Positions 1 through 8,579 of a stretch of DNA of 64,000 nt are shown here, in pieces. The translations under genes and the position numbers were made by a program. The notes under the pieces are model-generated. The model was not told the DNA's origin and did no database searches. It saw only the letters and a program-made list of their open reading frames with translations. The DNA is taken from NCBI RefSeq assembly GCF_000225705.1, contig NZ_JH126469.1, positions 141,790 through 205,789 on the forward strand. The letters are read 5' to 3'. How positions within the stretch are numbered: the stretch's first letter is position 1; each line of letters starts with the position of its first letter. Source of the stretch: Collinsella tanakaei YIT 12063. GTDB lineage: Bacteria; Actinomycetota; Coriobacteriia; Coriobacteriales; Coriobacteriaceae.

Positions 1-464
1 CCCCCGCGAGCTCCCCGGCTCCCGTTCCGCAACAGCCAGCTCCGGCACCGGCCCCCGTGCCCGCGGCAGCTCCCCAGGCTGACCATACAAGCGGTCCCAC
101 CGTTGTTGCCGAGCGCGATATCGAGGTGGATCGCAAGGCATGGGAGGATGAGCAGGTTCCCTATGACGACGCCGCGATTGCCGCCTATGAGGGCGACGCG
201 GACGTTCCGCCCGTGGACCTGCCCGCAGACGCGCCCGCGACGCCGTCCGTGCCCGCGCCGACGGCGGCCCCGTCCGTGGCTCCAAATTCCGCGCTGCCCG
301 CATCTGCCCCCGTCGCCCCGTCTGCCCCCGCGGCTGCGCCCGGAGCCCTGCCGTGGGCGACTCATCCCGGTGCCGAGGACCAGATTCCAAAGAACGAGGA
401 AGAGGCCAAGTCCATGCTGGGCGACATCTTTGGCCCCGGCATCGTGTTCAAGCCTGGCGAGTAG
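1..464 (+). CDS. dnaX: DNA polymerase III subunit gamma/tau, C-terminal part (5' truncated)
   Basis: The open frame enters from the left edge in frame 3 and ends at TAG 462-464. The visible 150 or so residues are a Pro/Ala-rich, low-complexity linker, then an acidic C-terminus (EDQIPKNEEEAKSML, then GIVFKPGE). No catalytic or AAA motif lies inside the window, so the call rests on context: a Pro/Ala-rich tail directly before ybaB and recR is the classic dnaX-ybaB-recR order. DnaX is the clamp-loader subunit of the replicative polymerase, and its C-terminal tail typically contacts the polymerase core. The tail composition fits tau-type extensions in high-GC Gram-positives. The family assignment is an inference from synteny. 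Confidence 0.72.
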   Translation, partial: PASSPAPVPQQPAPAPAPVPAAAPQADHTSGPTVVAERDIEVDRKAWEDEQVPYDDAAIAAYEGDADVPPVDLPADAPATPSVPAPTAAPSVAPNSALPASAPVAPSAPAAAPGALPWATHPGAEDQIPKNEEEAKSMLGDIFGPGIVFKPGE

Positions 465-648
465 CCCCGCCTTGTCCCCTGCTGCCGCCTTCCATCGCAA
501 GCCGCTTGCCGCGGTCCGGCGGTTTCCGTCGCGGACGCGCCTACGGGGGGCGTGGCGCTACGGCGCCCTCGCGCGCGTGGTACCATGCCAAACGTAAAAG
601 AAGCGAAAGCCGGGGCCACCCGCGCCCCTCGACCAGACAGGAGTCCCC

Positions 649-969
649 ATGGCCGGAATGAACATGCAGGAAATGATGAAGCAGGCCCGCAAGATGCAGG
701 AGCAGCTTGCCCAGGCGCAGGAGAGCATGAAGGACGTCACCATCGATGCTTCCGCTGGCGGCGGCATGGTCAAGGCGACCGTCAACGGCGATCTCGAGCT
801 GGTCTCCATCCAGATCGACCCGGATGCGCTCGATCCCGAGGACGTCGACCTGCTGCAGGACATGATCGTCGCCGCCGTCAACGAGGCTATCCGTGGCGTC
901 AGTGAGGTCGCCAGCAAGCAGATGAGCTCCATCACCGGTGGACTCAATATCCCCGGCATGCCCTTCTAG
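649..969 (+). CDS. ybaB: YbaB/EbfC family nucleoid-associated protein
   Basis: A 106-residue protein of the usual family length. It opens with a Met/Gln/Lys-rich amphipathic helix (NMQEMMKQARKMQEQLAQAQ), followed by the conserved core around GGGMVKATVNGDLELVSIQI and DLLQDMIVAAVNEA, and ends Gly-rich with GLNIPGMPF. These are hallmarks of YbaB/EbfC, a dimeric DNA-binding protein that coats the nucleoid. The start ATG has an AGGAG site about 8 bases upstream (CAGGAGTCCCC). It lies between dnaX and recR, the conserved order in many bacteria; recR begins 30 bases after the stop, so the two are probably co-transcribed. Confidence 0.95.
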   Translation: MAGMNMQEMMKQARKMQEQLAQAQESMKDVTIDASAGGGMVKATVNGDLELVSIQIDPDALDPEDVDLLQDMIVAAVNEAIRGVSEVASKQMSSITGGLNIPGMPF

Positions 970-998
970 TTTCCGCGCGATTGGACGAGTAGACGGAG

Positions 999-1595
999 AT
1001 GTCAGCAGACCGCAGCTTGCAAATACTCCTCGATGAGCTGGGGCGGCTTCCGGGCATTGGCCCTAAGTCCGCCCAGCGCATCGCGTATCACCTTCTGGAG
1101 GCGGACGCCGAGGAGGCGCGCCGGCTGGCCCATGCGATTTTGCAGGTGAAGGAGCAGGTTCATTTTTGCAGTCGATGCTTTAACTACGCTACGGCGGACG
1201 AGTGCGATATCTGCACAGATTCCACGCGCGACACCACCCGAATCTGCGTGGTGGGCGAGCCGCGCGACGTGTCCGCCATCGAGCGCACGGGCAGCTATCA
1301 CGGTCTGTACCACGTGCTGGGCGGCGTCATCAGCCCCATGGACAAGATCGGACCGGACCAGCTGCGCATCCGCGAACTCATAGGACGTTTGGGCGCAGAG
1401 GACATCCAAGAGGTCATCATCGCGACCAACCCCAATATCGAGGGGGAGACCACCGCGAGCTATCTCGCCCGCACCATTAAACCCTTGGGCGTGGCGGTGA
1501 GCCGTCTGGCGAGTGGGCTGCCCGTGGGCGGCGATCTTGAGTATGCGGACGAGTTGACCCTGGGGCGTGCCATCGAGGCGCGTCGCACGTTGTAG
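999..1595 (+). CDS. recR: Recombination mediator protein RecR
   Basis: A 198-residue protein of normal RecR length. In order it shows the N-terminal helix-hairpin-helix ([20 protein letters not shown], residues about 12-31), a four-Cys zinc finger (CSRC...CDIC), and the Toprim domain ([17 protein letters not shown], then [14 protein letters not shown]), finishing with [20 protein letters not shown]. RecR acts with RecO/RecF to load RecA at gaps during recombinational repair. The start ATG follows GACGGAG. The motif TGGACGAG at 982-989 lies just before it (see findings). No terminator is visible directly after the gene; the 640-base gap that follows contains inverted repeats instead. Confidence 0.97.
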   Translation: MSADRSLQILLDELGRLPGIGPKSAQRIAYHLLEADAEEARRLAHAILQVKEQVHFCSRCFNYATADECDICTDSTRDTTRICVVGEPRDVSAIERTGSYHGLYHVLGGVISPMDKIGPDQLRIRELIGRLGAEDIQEVIIATNPNIEGETTASYLARTIKPLGVAVSRLASGLPVGGDLEYADELTLGRAIEARRTL

Positions 1596-1672
1596 CGACA
1601 GCCGGAAAGGGGCGGTGCCTTCGGGGCGGTCGCATTGGTGTTTCAAGGCGCGTCTTACATGCGATTACGTTT

Positions 1673-1958
1673 TGGTCAGAAGTGATACTTGTATTACTTC
1701 TGACCACTTTTAGCTACAGAAATAGTAAATGGTAATACGCAGATGATCCTGGGTATTACCATTTACCATTTTTCTTCGAAATAATGGTCATCCTTAATGC
1801 CTATTCCAAAATTGGTATTAAGGATGACCATTTTGAGGCGTCAAAGTGGTTTATTGCAATACCGGTATTACAGCGGGCCATTTCTGGAAAAGGCCGGCAT
1901 CCTTCCAGGTATTACAAAGAACAATTTTAAAGCGAAAAAAAGTTACTTGTAATACCTG
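1673..1958 (+). repeat. Array of four inverted repeats upstream of nifJ
   Basis: This AT-rich stretch lies inside the 1596-2236 gap. IR1 is 1673-1688/1691-1706 (16-base arms, one mismatch). IR2 is 1725-1738/1753-1766 (14-base arms, perfect). IR3 is 1783-1801/1814-1832 (19-base arms, one mismatch). A perfect 12-base palindrome AATACCGGTATT sits at 1858-1869. IR4 is 1906-1917/1947-1958 (12-base arms, perfect). Their centres are 56-69 bases apart. The half-sites are related: TGGTCAGA, TGGTAATAC, TGGTCATCC and AGGTATTAC. I read them as operator-like sites or small RNA hairpins controlling nifJ. A TACAAT at 2073-2078 could be a -10 box downstream. The rest of the gap shows no gene. Confidence 0.8.
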
Positions 1959-2236
1959 ATGATATTTGGACTCGCAAGGTCTCAATATACGGGGTTACCT
2001 CGTCTAATCGTGAATCTCAACATCTGAGGTGAGTACGTTCGCAATTAGATAAGGCTAACCGAAATATGGGGGTACAATGAGCCTGCATGCAGATTTTGAT
2101 CTGAGGGCGTTTCCCGACATCGCCTGGGCACGTCTACATGCGAACGGCAACACCGGAGTTCCGCGCTCGCCGAGGGAGTCCGAACGGGGGTGACGCGCCC
2201 CCACACATGTACACCCACACGAGAGGAGAGGGGTAT

Positions 2237-5200
2237 ATGGCGCGTAAGTTCAAGTCTATGGACGGCAACGAGGCCGCCGCATACGTTTCGTATGCGTTCA
2301 CCGAGGTGGCGGGTATCTATCCCATCACGCCGTCCAGCCCTATGGCCGATCACGTCGACCAGTGGGCAGCCCAGGGCAAGAAGAACATCTTCGGAACGCC
2401 CGTTAACGTCGTCGAGATGGAGTCCGAGGCAGGCGCTGCTGGTACCGTTCACGGTTCCCTTGGCGCTGGCGCTCTGACCACCACCTACACGGCGTCTCAG
2501 GGCCTGCTGCTCATGATTCCGAACATGTACAAGATCGCTGGCGAGGGCCTGCCGGGCGTGTTCCACGTCTCCGCGCGCTGCGTCGCTTCCCACGCGCTCA
2601 ACATCTTCGGCGACCACTCCGACGTCATGGCCTGCCGCCAGACCGGCTTCGCCATGCTCGCCGAGGGCAACGTCCAGGAAGTCATGGATCTTTCTCCGGT
2701 CGCCCACCTCGCGGCCATCGAGGGCAAGGTTCCGTTCCTCAACTTCTTCGACGGTTTCCGCACCTCCCATGAGATCCAGAAGGTCGCCGTTTGGGATTAC
2801 GACGATCTGGCCGAGATGTGCGACATGGACGCTGTCCAGGCGTTCCGCGATCACGCTCTCAACCCCGAGCATCCGCACACCCGCGGCAGCCATGAGAACG
2901 GCGACATCTTCTTCCAGCACCGCGAGGCCTGCAACTCCGCCTACGACGCGCTTCCCGCCGTCGTCGAGGAGTACATGGGCAAGATCAACGCCAAGCTGGG
3001 CACCGATTACGGCCTGTTCAACTACTATGGCGCTCCCGACGCCGACCGCGTCGTCGTCTGCATGGGTTCCTTCTGCGACGTCCTCGAGGAAGTCATCGAC
3101 TACCTCAACGCCAAGGGCGAGAAGGTCGGTCTGGTGAAGGTTCGCCTGTTCCGTCCGTTCTCCATCAAGCACTTCGTTGACGTTCTCCCCGAGACCGTCA
3201 AGAAGATCGCCGTCATGGACCGCACCAAGGAGCCGGGTTCCATCGGCGAGCCTCTGTATCAGGACGTCGTCTCCGCTCTCTACGAGGCCGGCAAGAGCGA
3301 CATCACCGTCATCGGCGGCCGCTACGGTCTGGGTTCCAAGGACACCACCCCTGCCTCCGCATTCGCGATCTACGAGGAGCTCAAGGCTGACGCTCCCAAG
3401 TGCGAGTTCACCGTGGGCATCGTGGACGATGTCACCAACCTGTCCCTGGCTGAGGATCCGGACGCTCCCAACACCGCTGCCCCCGGCACCATCGAGTGCA
3501 AGTTCTGGGGCCTCGGTGGCGACGGCACCGTTGGCGCCAACAAGAACTCCATCAAGATCATCGGCGACCACACGGACAAGTACGTCCAGGCCTACTTCCA
3601 GTACGACTCCAAGAAGACCGGCGGCGTGACCGTGTCCCACCTGCGCTTTGGCGATTCGCCCATCCGTAGCCCCTACTACGTCACCAAGGCCGACTTCGTT
3701 GCGTGCCACAACCCCAGCTACATCGTCAAGGGCTTCAAGATGGTCCGCGACGTCAAGCCCGGCGGCACCTTCCTGGTCAACTGCCAGTGGACGCCCGAGG
3801 AGTTCGCCTCCCACATGCCGGCGACCGCTAAGCGCTACATCGCCAAGAACGACATCCAGGTTTACCTGATCGACGCTATCGACCTGGCCGAGCAGGTCGG
3901 CATGGGCAAGCGCACCAACACCGTTCTGCAGTCCGCGTTCTTCGCGCTGGCAAAGGTTCTGCCCGCCGAGGAGGCGCTGCAGTACATGAAGGACGCCGCT
4001 ACCAAGTCCTACATGAAGAAGGGCCAGGCCATCGTCGACGCCAACCACAAGGCCATCGACGCCGGCGCTACCGCCTTCAAGAAGTTCGACGTCCCCGCTG
4101 ACTGGGCTGACGCCACGGACGAGGCTCCCGCTGAGATCCTCACCGACGATCAGAAGAGCGCCATCGCCAAACAGGTCAAGGAGCTCATGGAGCCCATCGC
4201 CCGCATGGACGGCGACTCCCTGCCCGTTTCCGCCTTTAAGGATTGCGCCGACGGCCAGTTCGAGCTGGGCGCCTCTGCCTATGAGAAGCGCGGCGTCGCC
4301 GTTATGGTTCCGCATTGGGACGAGACCAAGTGCATCCAGTGCAACCAGTGCGCGTATGTCTGCCCGCATGCCACCATCCGTCCGTTCGGCCTGACCGAGG
4401 ACGAGGTCGCCGCCGGCCCCGATACCATGCGCACCCTCGACGTCAAGATTCCCAAGGACACCGGCCTCAAGTTCGCTATCGCGATCAGCCCGCTCGACTG
4501 CATGGGCTGCACCAACTGCGCCAAGGTCTGCCCCAAGGAAGCTCTCACCATGGTTCCCGCCGAGGGCGAGCTCGTCGAGCAGAAGACCTTCGACTACTGC
4601 GTCGCCAACGTCTCCGAGAAGCCCGTTCTCATCAACAAGAACCTCAAGGGCAGCCAGTTCAAGCAGCCGCTGCTTGAGTTCTCCGGCTCCTGCGCAGGCT
4701 GCGCCGAGACCGCTTACGCTCGCCTGGTCACCCAGATCTGCGGCGACCGCATGTTCATCTCCAACGCCACCGGCTGCTCCTCCATTTGGGGCAACCCCGC
4801 TGCCACCGCTCCTTATTGCACCAACAAGGACGGTCACGGCCCGGCATGGAACAACTCCCTGTTCGAGGACAACGCCGAGCACGGCCTGGGTATGGAGCTT
4901 GGCTACAAGGCCGTCCAGGGCAAGCTCGTCGCCGAGACCGAGGAGCTCATGGCCAGCGATTGCGCTACCGACGAGCTGAAGGCCGCTGCTCAGGCATGGC
5001 TGGACGCCCGCAACGACGCCGAGGCCTCCAAGACCGCCGCTGCCGCCTACATCGAGCAGCTCGAGGCCTGCGGTTGCGACAAGGCCAAGGCTATCCTGGC
5101 CGATAAGGCATACCTCACCAAGAAGTCCTTCTGGATCTTCGGCGGCGACGGTTGGGCTTACGACATCGGCTTCGGCGGCCTGGACCACGTCCTGGCTTCC

Positions 5201-5779
5201 GGCAACGACGTCAACGTCTTCGTCTTCGATACCGAGGTCTACTCCAACACCGGCGGCCAGGCCTCCAAGGCTTCCAACCTGGGTCAGGTTGCCCAGTTCG
5301 CAGCTTCCGGTAAGGCCATCAAGAAGAAGAGCCTCGCCGAGATCGCTATGAGCTACGGCTATGTCTATGTCGCCCAGATCGCTATGGGCGCCAACCCGGC
5401 TCAGACCCTCAAGGCCATCCAGGAGGCCGAGGCTTACGACGGCCCGTCCCTCATCATCGGCTACAGCCCCTGCGAGATGCACTCCATCAAGAAGGGCGGC
5501 ATGCAGAACTGCCAGGCCGAGATGAAGAAGGCTGTCGAGTGCGGTTACTGGAACCTCTTCCGCTTCAACCCGGCTGCCGACGAGGGCAAGAAGTTCTCGC
5601 TCGACTCCAAGGAGCCCGCAGGCGGCTATCAGGACTTCCTGATGAACGAGGCCCGTTACGCCTCCCTCACCCGTTCCTTCCCGGAGCGTGCCGAGGAGCT
5701 CTTCGCTGCTAATGAGAAGGCGGCTATGGAGCGCTACCAGCACCTGCTGAAGCTCAAGACCCTCTATAACGAGGCCTAA
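2237..5779 (+). CDS. nifJ: Pyruvate:ferredoxin (flavodoxin) oxidoreductase, single-chain
   Basis: A 1180-residue homodimeric-type PFOR, the family's usual length. It converts pyruvate and CoA to acetyl-CoA and CO2 while reducing ferredoxin in the cytoplasm. Seen in order: the N-terminal domain (YPITPSSPMADHVDQW), the gamma-type region with RPFS and DRTKEPG, two bacterial-ferredoxin [4Fe-4S] motifs (CIQCNQCAYVCP from Cys699, CMGCTNCAKVCP from Cys755), then the TPP domain with GDGWAYDIGFGG (Asp971) and EVYSNTGGQ. I chose ATG 2237 (MARKFKSMDGNEAAAY), which follows GAGAGGAGAGGGG; the frame is open upstream to 2138, but those residues do not look like PFOR. Codon use is strongly biased, suggesting high expression. 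It links glycolysis to hydrogen formation; a strong terminator follows. Confidence 0.97.
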   Translation: MARKFKSMDGNEAAAYVSYAFTEVAGIYPITPSSPMADHVDQWAAQGKKNIFGTPVNVVEMESEAGAAGTVHGSLGAGALTTTYTASQGLLLMIPNMYKIAGEGLPGVFHVSARCVASHALNIFGDHSDVMACRQTGFAMLAEGNVQEVMDLSPVAHLAAIEGKVPFLNFFDGFRTSHEIQKVAVWDYDDLAEMCDMDAVQAFRDHALNPEHPHTRGSHENGDIFFQHREACNSAYDALPAVVEEYMGKINAKLGTDYGLFNYYGAPDADRVVVCMGSFCDVLEEVIDYLNAKGEKVGLVKVRLFRPFSIKHFVDVLPETVKKIAVMDRTKEPGSIGEPLYQDVVSALYEAGKSDITVIGGRYGLGSKDTTPASAFAIYEELKADAPKCEFTVGIVDDVTNLSLAEDPDAPNTAAPGTIECKFWGLGGDGTVGANKNSIKIIGDHTDKYVQAYFQYDSKKTGGVTVSHLRFGDSPIRSPYYVTKADFVACHNPSYIVKGFKMVRDVKPGGTFLVNCQWTPEEFASHMPATAKRYIAKNDIQVYLIDAIDLAEQVGMGKRTNTVLQSAFFALAKVLPAEEALQYMKDAATKSYMKKGQAIVDANHKAIDAGATAFKKFDVPADWADATDEAPAEILTDDQKSAIAKQVKELMEPIARMDGDSLPVSAFKDCADGQFELGASAYEKRGVAVMVPHWDETKCIQCNQCAYVCPHATIRPFGLTEDEVAAGPDTMRTLDVKIPKDTGLKFAIAISPLDCMGCTNCAKVCPKEALTMVPAEGELVEQKTFDYCVANVSEKPVLINKNLKGSQFKQPLLEFSGSCAGCAETAYARLVTQICGDRMFISNATGCSSIWGNPAATAPYCTNKDGHGPAWNNSLFEDNAEHGLGMELGYKAVQGKLVAETEELMASDCATDELKAAAQAWLDARNDAEASKTAAAAYIEQLEACGCDKAKAILADKAYLTKKSFWIFGGDGWAYDIGFGGLDHVLASGNDVNVFVFDTEVYSNTGGQASKASNLGQVAQFAASGKAIKKKSLAEIAMSYGYVYVAQIAMGANPAQTLKAIQEAEAYDGPSLIIGYSPCEMHSIKKGGMQNCQAEMKKAVECGYWNLFRFNPAADEGKKFSLDSKEPAGGYQDFLMNEARYASLTRSFPERAEELFAANEKAAMERYQHLLKLKTLYNEA

Positions 5780-5833
5780 AGCTTTTTCGGACTGCTTTTT
5801 TAGGGCATGCGTTTAACGCTTGACCGGTAGAAC

Positions 5834-5876
5834 AAGGGACCAACTCGTCTTCGCGGGCGAGCTGGTCCCTTTTGTT
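5834..5876 (+). terminator. Intrinsic terminator of nifJ
   Basis: A 14-base stem with one mismatch (AAGGGACCAACTCG against CGAGCTGGTCCCTT) with a short loop, followed by TTTTGTTT. It lies 55 bases after the nifJ stop. The remaining sequence to 6070 shows no gene. Confidence 0.9.
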
Positions 5877-6070
5877 TGAGAACTATTCTCGTAGGCTGGG
5901 CGGTGGATGGGCGTATCGATGTCTATCTGTCGTTCTTTTGAGTTGGCTTCGTATTTGAATCGCTTGTTTCACCCCAACTTGATTCGCTTGCGGAATCCGC
6001 TTGCGGAAAGAGGCTTGCCGTTCACCGGAGGACATATAGGGCGGTTTAATGCCGGTGTATAAATTTAATT

Positions 6071-6143
6071 GGAACGTTATTTGGGACTCCCGAAGCGCTA
6101 TCCAATGTGAGATTCGCATGGATACTGCTCCGGGAGTTTTTTT
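6071..6143 (+). promoter_or_regulatory. Leader attenuator with probable LicT/BglG-type antiterminator target
   Basis: A long terminator hairpin is visible. ACTCCCG (6086-6092) pairs with CGGGAGT (6131-6137), the inner part TATCCA pairs with TGGATA, and a run of seven T follows. It ends about 30 bases before the start codon of a BglG-family antiterminator gene. The segment from GGAACGTTATTT into the 5' arm of the terminator could form the competing antiterminator (RAT) hairpin, as in other BglG/LicT leaders. The terminator is directly visible; the RAT role is inferred from position and the neighbouring gene. Confidence 0.75.
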
Positions 6144-6172
6144 GTTAGAGATGCACAGGGAGGGAGGACGAG

Positions 6173-7045
6173 ATGCGCGTGACCGCAAAGATTAATAACA
6201 GCGCTGTGCTATGTATAGACGACAACGGTGAGGAACTTGTTGCCTTTGGCAAAGGAATAGGTTTTTGCGAGTTGGGTTCCGAGGTGGATTTGCGGCGCGT
6301 ACAGAGGACGTTCTACGACCTTGACCCCCAGAGTTCCCTGTTGTTGGAAGAAATTGATCCGCGGGTCCTATCCCTTGCTAGCCAGACTGTAGACTTGGTT
6401 CGAGATCGTTTTGCCTATCGATTGAGCTCGAACTTTACCTTCGTATTGGCAGACCATTTGAGTTTTGCCCTCAAGCGCATTAGGGAAGGAATTGCCGTTC
6501 ACATGCCGCTTGTCTTCGATGTGGAGCAGCAATATCCAGCTGAGTACGAGGTTGGCTTGCATCTCTGTAAGCGGATGAGTCGCGAGTTTGGCTTGTCCAT
6601 TCCGCAGCGAGAAGCGGCGGGTATTGCATTGTGCTTCGTTAACAATATGGATCGTGGTGCGGAGGGTGACGGGGACTCAGCTGACGATTCCCAGTTGTCA
6701 TTCGATGAGCTTCTCGAACGTTCCGTTTGCGTAATAGAGAAGGGCTTTGGAATCGATCTCGACCGATCGAGTTTCAATTTCAGCCGTTTCGCAACACATT
6801 TGCAGTATCTCTATATGCGTGCTTCTGGGGGCAAGTCGCTTACAAGTGGGAATGCTTCTATGTATCCCATGCTTGCCCGAGAGTATCCCGATGCATCCGA
6901 TATCGCCGATTCTATTGCCGCGATCTTTCTTGATGGTATGTCGCGCGAGCTATCGGACGAGGAGCTGTTGTATCTCATCATGCATATAAACCGATTGTGC
7001 GAGAAGGCTCAGATTGAGCGCTGTGATGTTGATTGTGAGGCCTAG
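6173..7045 (+). CDS. BglG/LicT-family transcription antiterminator
   Basis: A 290-residue protein, the normal length for a CAT-PRD1-PRD2 antiterminator. The N-terminal RNA-binding domain covers residues 1-60 (KINNSAVLCIDDNGEELVAFGKGIGF). Two PTS regulation domains follow. Candidate phosphorylation sites are His95 (ADHLSFAL), His209 (FATHLQYLYMR) and His271 (LIMHINRLC). The second PRD1 site, usually His in an IALHIVN-like context, is Cys154 here (GIALCFVNN). Such proteins bind a leader RNA hairpin and allow read-through when the sugar is present. The gene is first in an operon with a PTS EIIBC and two catabolic-looking genes, and its own leader carries the attenuator, so autoregulation is likely. 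Confidence 0.93.
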   Translation: MRVTAKINNSAVLCIDDNGEELVAFGKGIGFCELGSEVDLRRVQRTFYDLDPQSSLLLEEIDPRVLSLASQTVDLVRDRFAYRLSSNFTFVLADHLSFALKRIREGIAVHMPLVFDVEQQYPAEYEVGLHLCKRMSREFGLSIPQREAAGIALCFVNNMDRGAEGDGDSADDSQLSFDELLERSVCVIEKGFGIDLDRSSFNFSRFATHLQYLYMRASGGKSLTSGNASMYPMLAREYPDASDIADSIAAIFLDGMSRELSDEELLYLIMHINRLCEKAQIERCDVDCEA

Positions 7046-7132
7046 GGTCTCATGAGATACCAGCTTTTCAAGGCTCATAGCGCGCGGGGCCGAGAAGAGC
7101 TGATTGGTACGGCAACGTAACAAGGAGGAACG

Positions 7133-8539
7133 ATGTCGAAGTATTCGGATATCGGAGAGAAAGTCCTAGCGTGCGTGGGAGGTAAGGACAACGTAAGTTC
7201 CTTTACCCATTGTGTCACGCGTCTGCGTTTTATCTTGAAGGATAAGAGCGCGTACGACGAGGCCGCTATGAAGGGGATCGCGGGCGTTCTGGGAACGCAG
7301 TGGGCTGGCGAGCAACTGCAGGTCGTTGTTGGGCAGACGGTCGAAGAGGTCTATGATGCTATGTGTGAGCTAGGAGGCTTCAAGCGCATGGCGGGAATAG
7401 ATGAGAATCTGGATGCCGATCTTGAGAAGAAGCCGTTTTCCATCAAGGATATTCCCGGCAATATGCTTCATGCACTATCCGGATGCATTTTCCCTCTCAT
7501 TCCCATCCTTATCCCTGCTGGTCTTATGCTTCTTCTTGGGTCCGTGTTGGGTCCAAACCTTCTTAATCTCCTACCTGCCGATCATGATCTAATTGTTCTG
7601 TTCAATTTCGTAGGCAATGCCGGAATGTACTTTATGCCCGTGTTTGCCGCCTGGTCAGCAGCGAAGTACTTCAATACAAGCGCTCCGGTCGCTATGTTTT
7701 TGGGCGCGGTGCTGATTCATCCAACGCTGATGCAGATTGTGGCCGACCAGACTCCGTTTACGGTGTATGGCATTCCGATGACGCCCGTTACATACTCAAG
7801 CCAGTTCCTGCCCAGCATCGTATCCGTGTGGATTATGTCCTACGTGTACGGTTTCCTGCGTAAGCATATGCCGGAGTCATTGCGTTACGCGTTTCTTCCC
7901 CTGTTCACGATTATGATCATGCTCCCCATCAGCCTGTGCGTGATCGGACCTCTGGGTAGCTGGATGGGCAATCTGATCGGCGCCTTCGCTGCATGGCTCG
8001 CCGAGGTTGCAGGTCCTATTGCTATTGGTCTCATCGGTGGACTGTGGTATTTCCTCGTTGCTCTCGGTATGGACAAGGCTATTGTTCCTATTGTTCTGCA
8101 GCAGTTTGCACAGCATGGATTTGATAATCTGTTTTGGTGCAGCGCCGTGTTTGGCACTTATGCGCTTCTTGGTGTTGCCGTGGCAAGCGTGTTTACCCAG
8201 CGCGGCGAGAAGCGCTCGATGGCGGTTTCAAATGCCGTGACGCTTGGTGTTGGTGGTGTAAGCGAGCCGACGATTTATACAAGCTTACTTCCCAACAAGC
8301 TCAATTGGGCTGCGTTGTTCTCTGGTGGTTTTGTTGGAGGAGTAATCGGTGGTCTCTTTAGCTGCAAGGCATGGGTGCTGGGAACGGGTAACGCTTTGTT
8401 TGCAACCGTGTTCGCTGGAGGCGATGGAACATCGTTGATGCCCGGAATAATCGCCTCCGCCGTGGCGTTTGGTCTATCGTTTGCGATTTCGCTCATCGGC
8501 TCTCGTATTTCTCAGAAGAAAGTCATTCAGAAAGATTGA
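7133..8539 (+). CDS. PTS transporter EIIBC, glucose/beta-glucoside superfamily
   Basis: A 468-residue integral membrane permease. The N-terminal EIIB domain carries the phospho-Cys motif HCVTRLRF (Cys27) and ends near residue 90. The EIIC domain follows from about residue 105 with many hydrophobic segments (FPLIPILIPAGLMLLLGSVLG, GVGGVSEPTIYTSLLPNK). No EIIA domain is present, so it would rely on an EIIA encoded elsewhere. It imports and phosphorylates a sugar, but the substrate cannot be read from sequence. The start ATG 7133 follows AAGGAGGAACG. The gene is second in the operon after the antiterminator, with 87 bases between and no terminator. There is no phospho-glycosidase nearby, so the substrate may not be a simple beta-glucoside. 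Confidence 0.93.
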   Translation: MSKYSDIGEKVLACVGGKDNVSSFTHCVTRLRFILKDKSAYDEAAMKGIAGVLGTQWAGEQLQVVVGQTVEEVYDAMCELGGFKRMAGIDENLDADLEKKPFSIKDIPGNMLHALSGCIFPLIPILIPAGLMLLLGSVLGPNLLNLLPADHDLIVLFNFVGNAGMYFMPVFAAWSAAKYFNTSAPVAMFLGAVLIHPTLMQIVADQTPFTVYGIPMTPVTYSSQFLPSIVSVWIMSYVYGFLRKHMPESLRYAFLPLFTIMIMLPISLCVIGPLGSWMGNLIGAFAAWLAEVAGPIAIGLIGGLWYFLVALGMDKAIVPIVLQQFAQHGFDNLFWCSAVFGTYALLGVAVASVFTQRGEKRSMAVSNAVTLGVGGVSEPTIYTSLLPNKLNWAALFSGGFVGGVIGGLFSCKAWVLGTGNALFATVFAGGDGTSLMPGIIASAVAFGLSFAISLIGSRISQKKVIQKD

Positions 8540-8579
8540 TCGCGCCTTTTGAAAAAGTTGAACGAGAGGAGTGGACGAT

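Noticed and set aside
1673-1958. CRISPR array or tRNA-like cluster
   Set aside because: The repeats are inverted, of different lengths and not identical direct repeats with uniform spacers; none folds as a tRNA.
2045-5743. A very long open frame (over 1200 codons) on the strand opposite nifJ
   Set aside because: It is a by-product of strong codon bias in nifJ, which leaves one antisense frame free of stops. Its translation is a low-complexity run of Leu, Val, Gly and Asp without motifs. A similar antisense frame opposite the hydrogenase genes (42848-45466) is rejected for the same reason.
8571-8579. GTG 8571 as start of the PTS-operon barrel-like gene
   Set aside because: It lies directly behind the ribosome site GAGAGGA with one base between; ATG 8580 has proper spacing.
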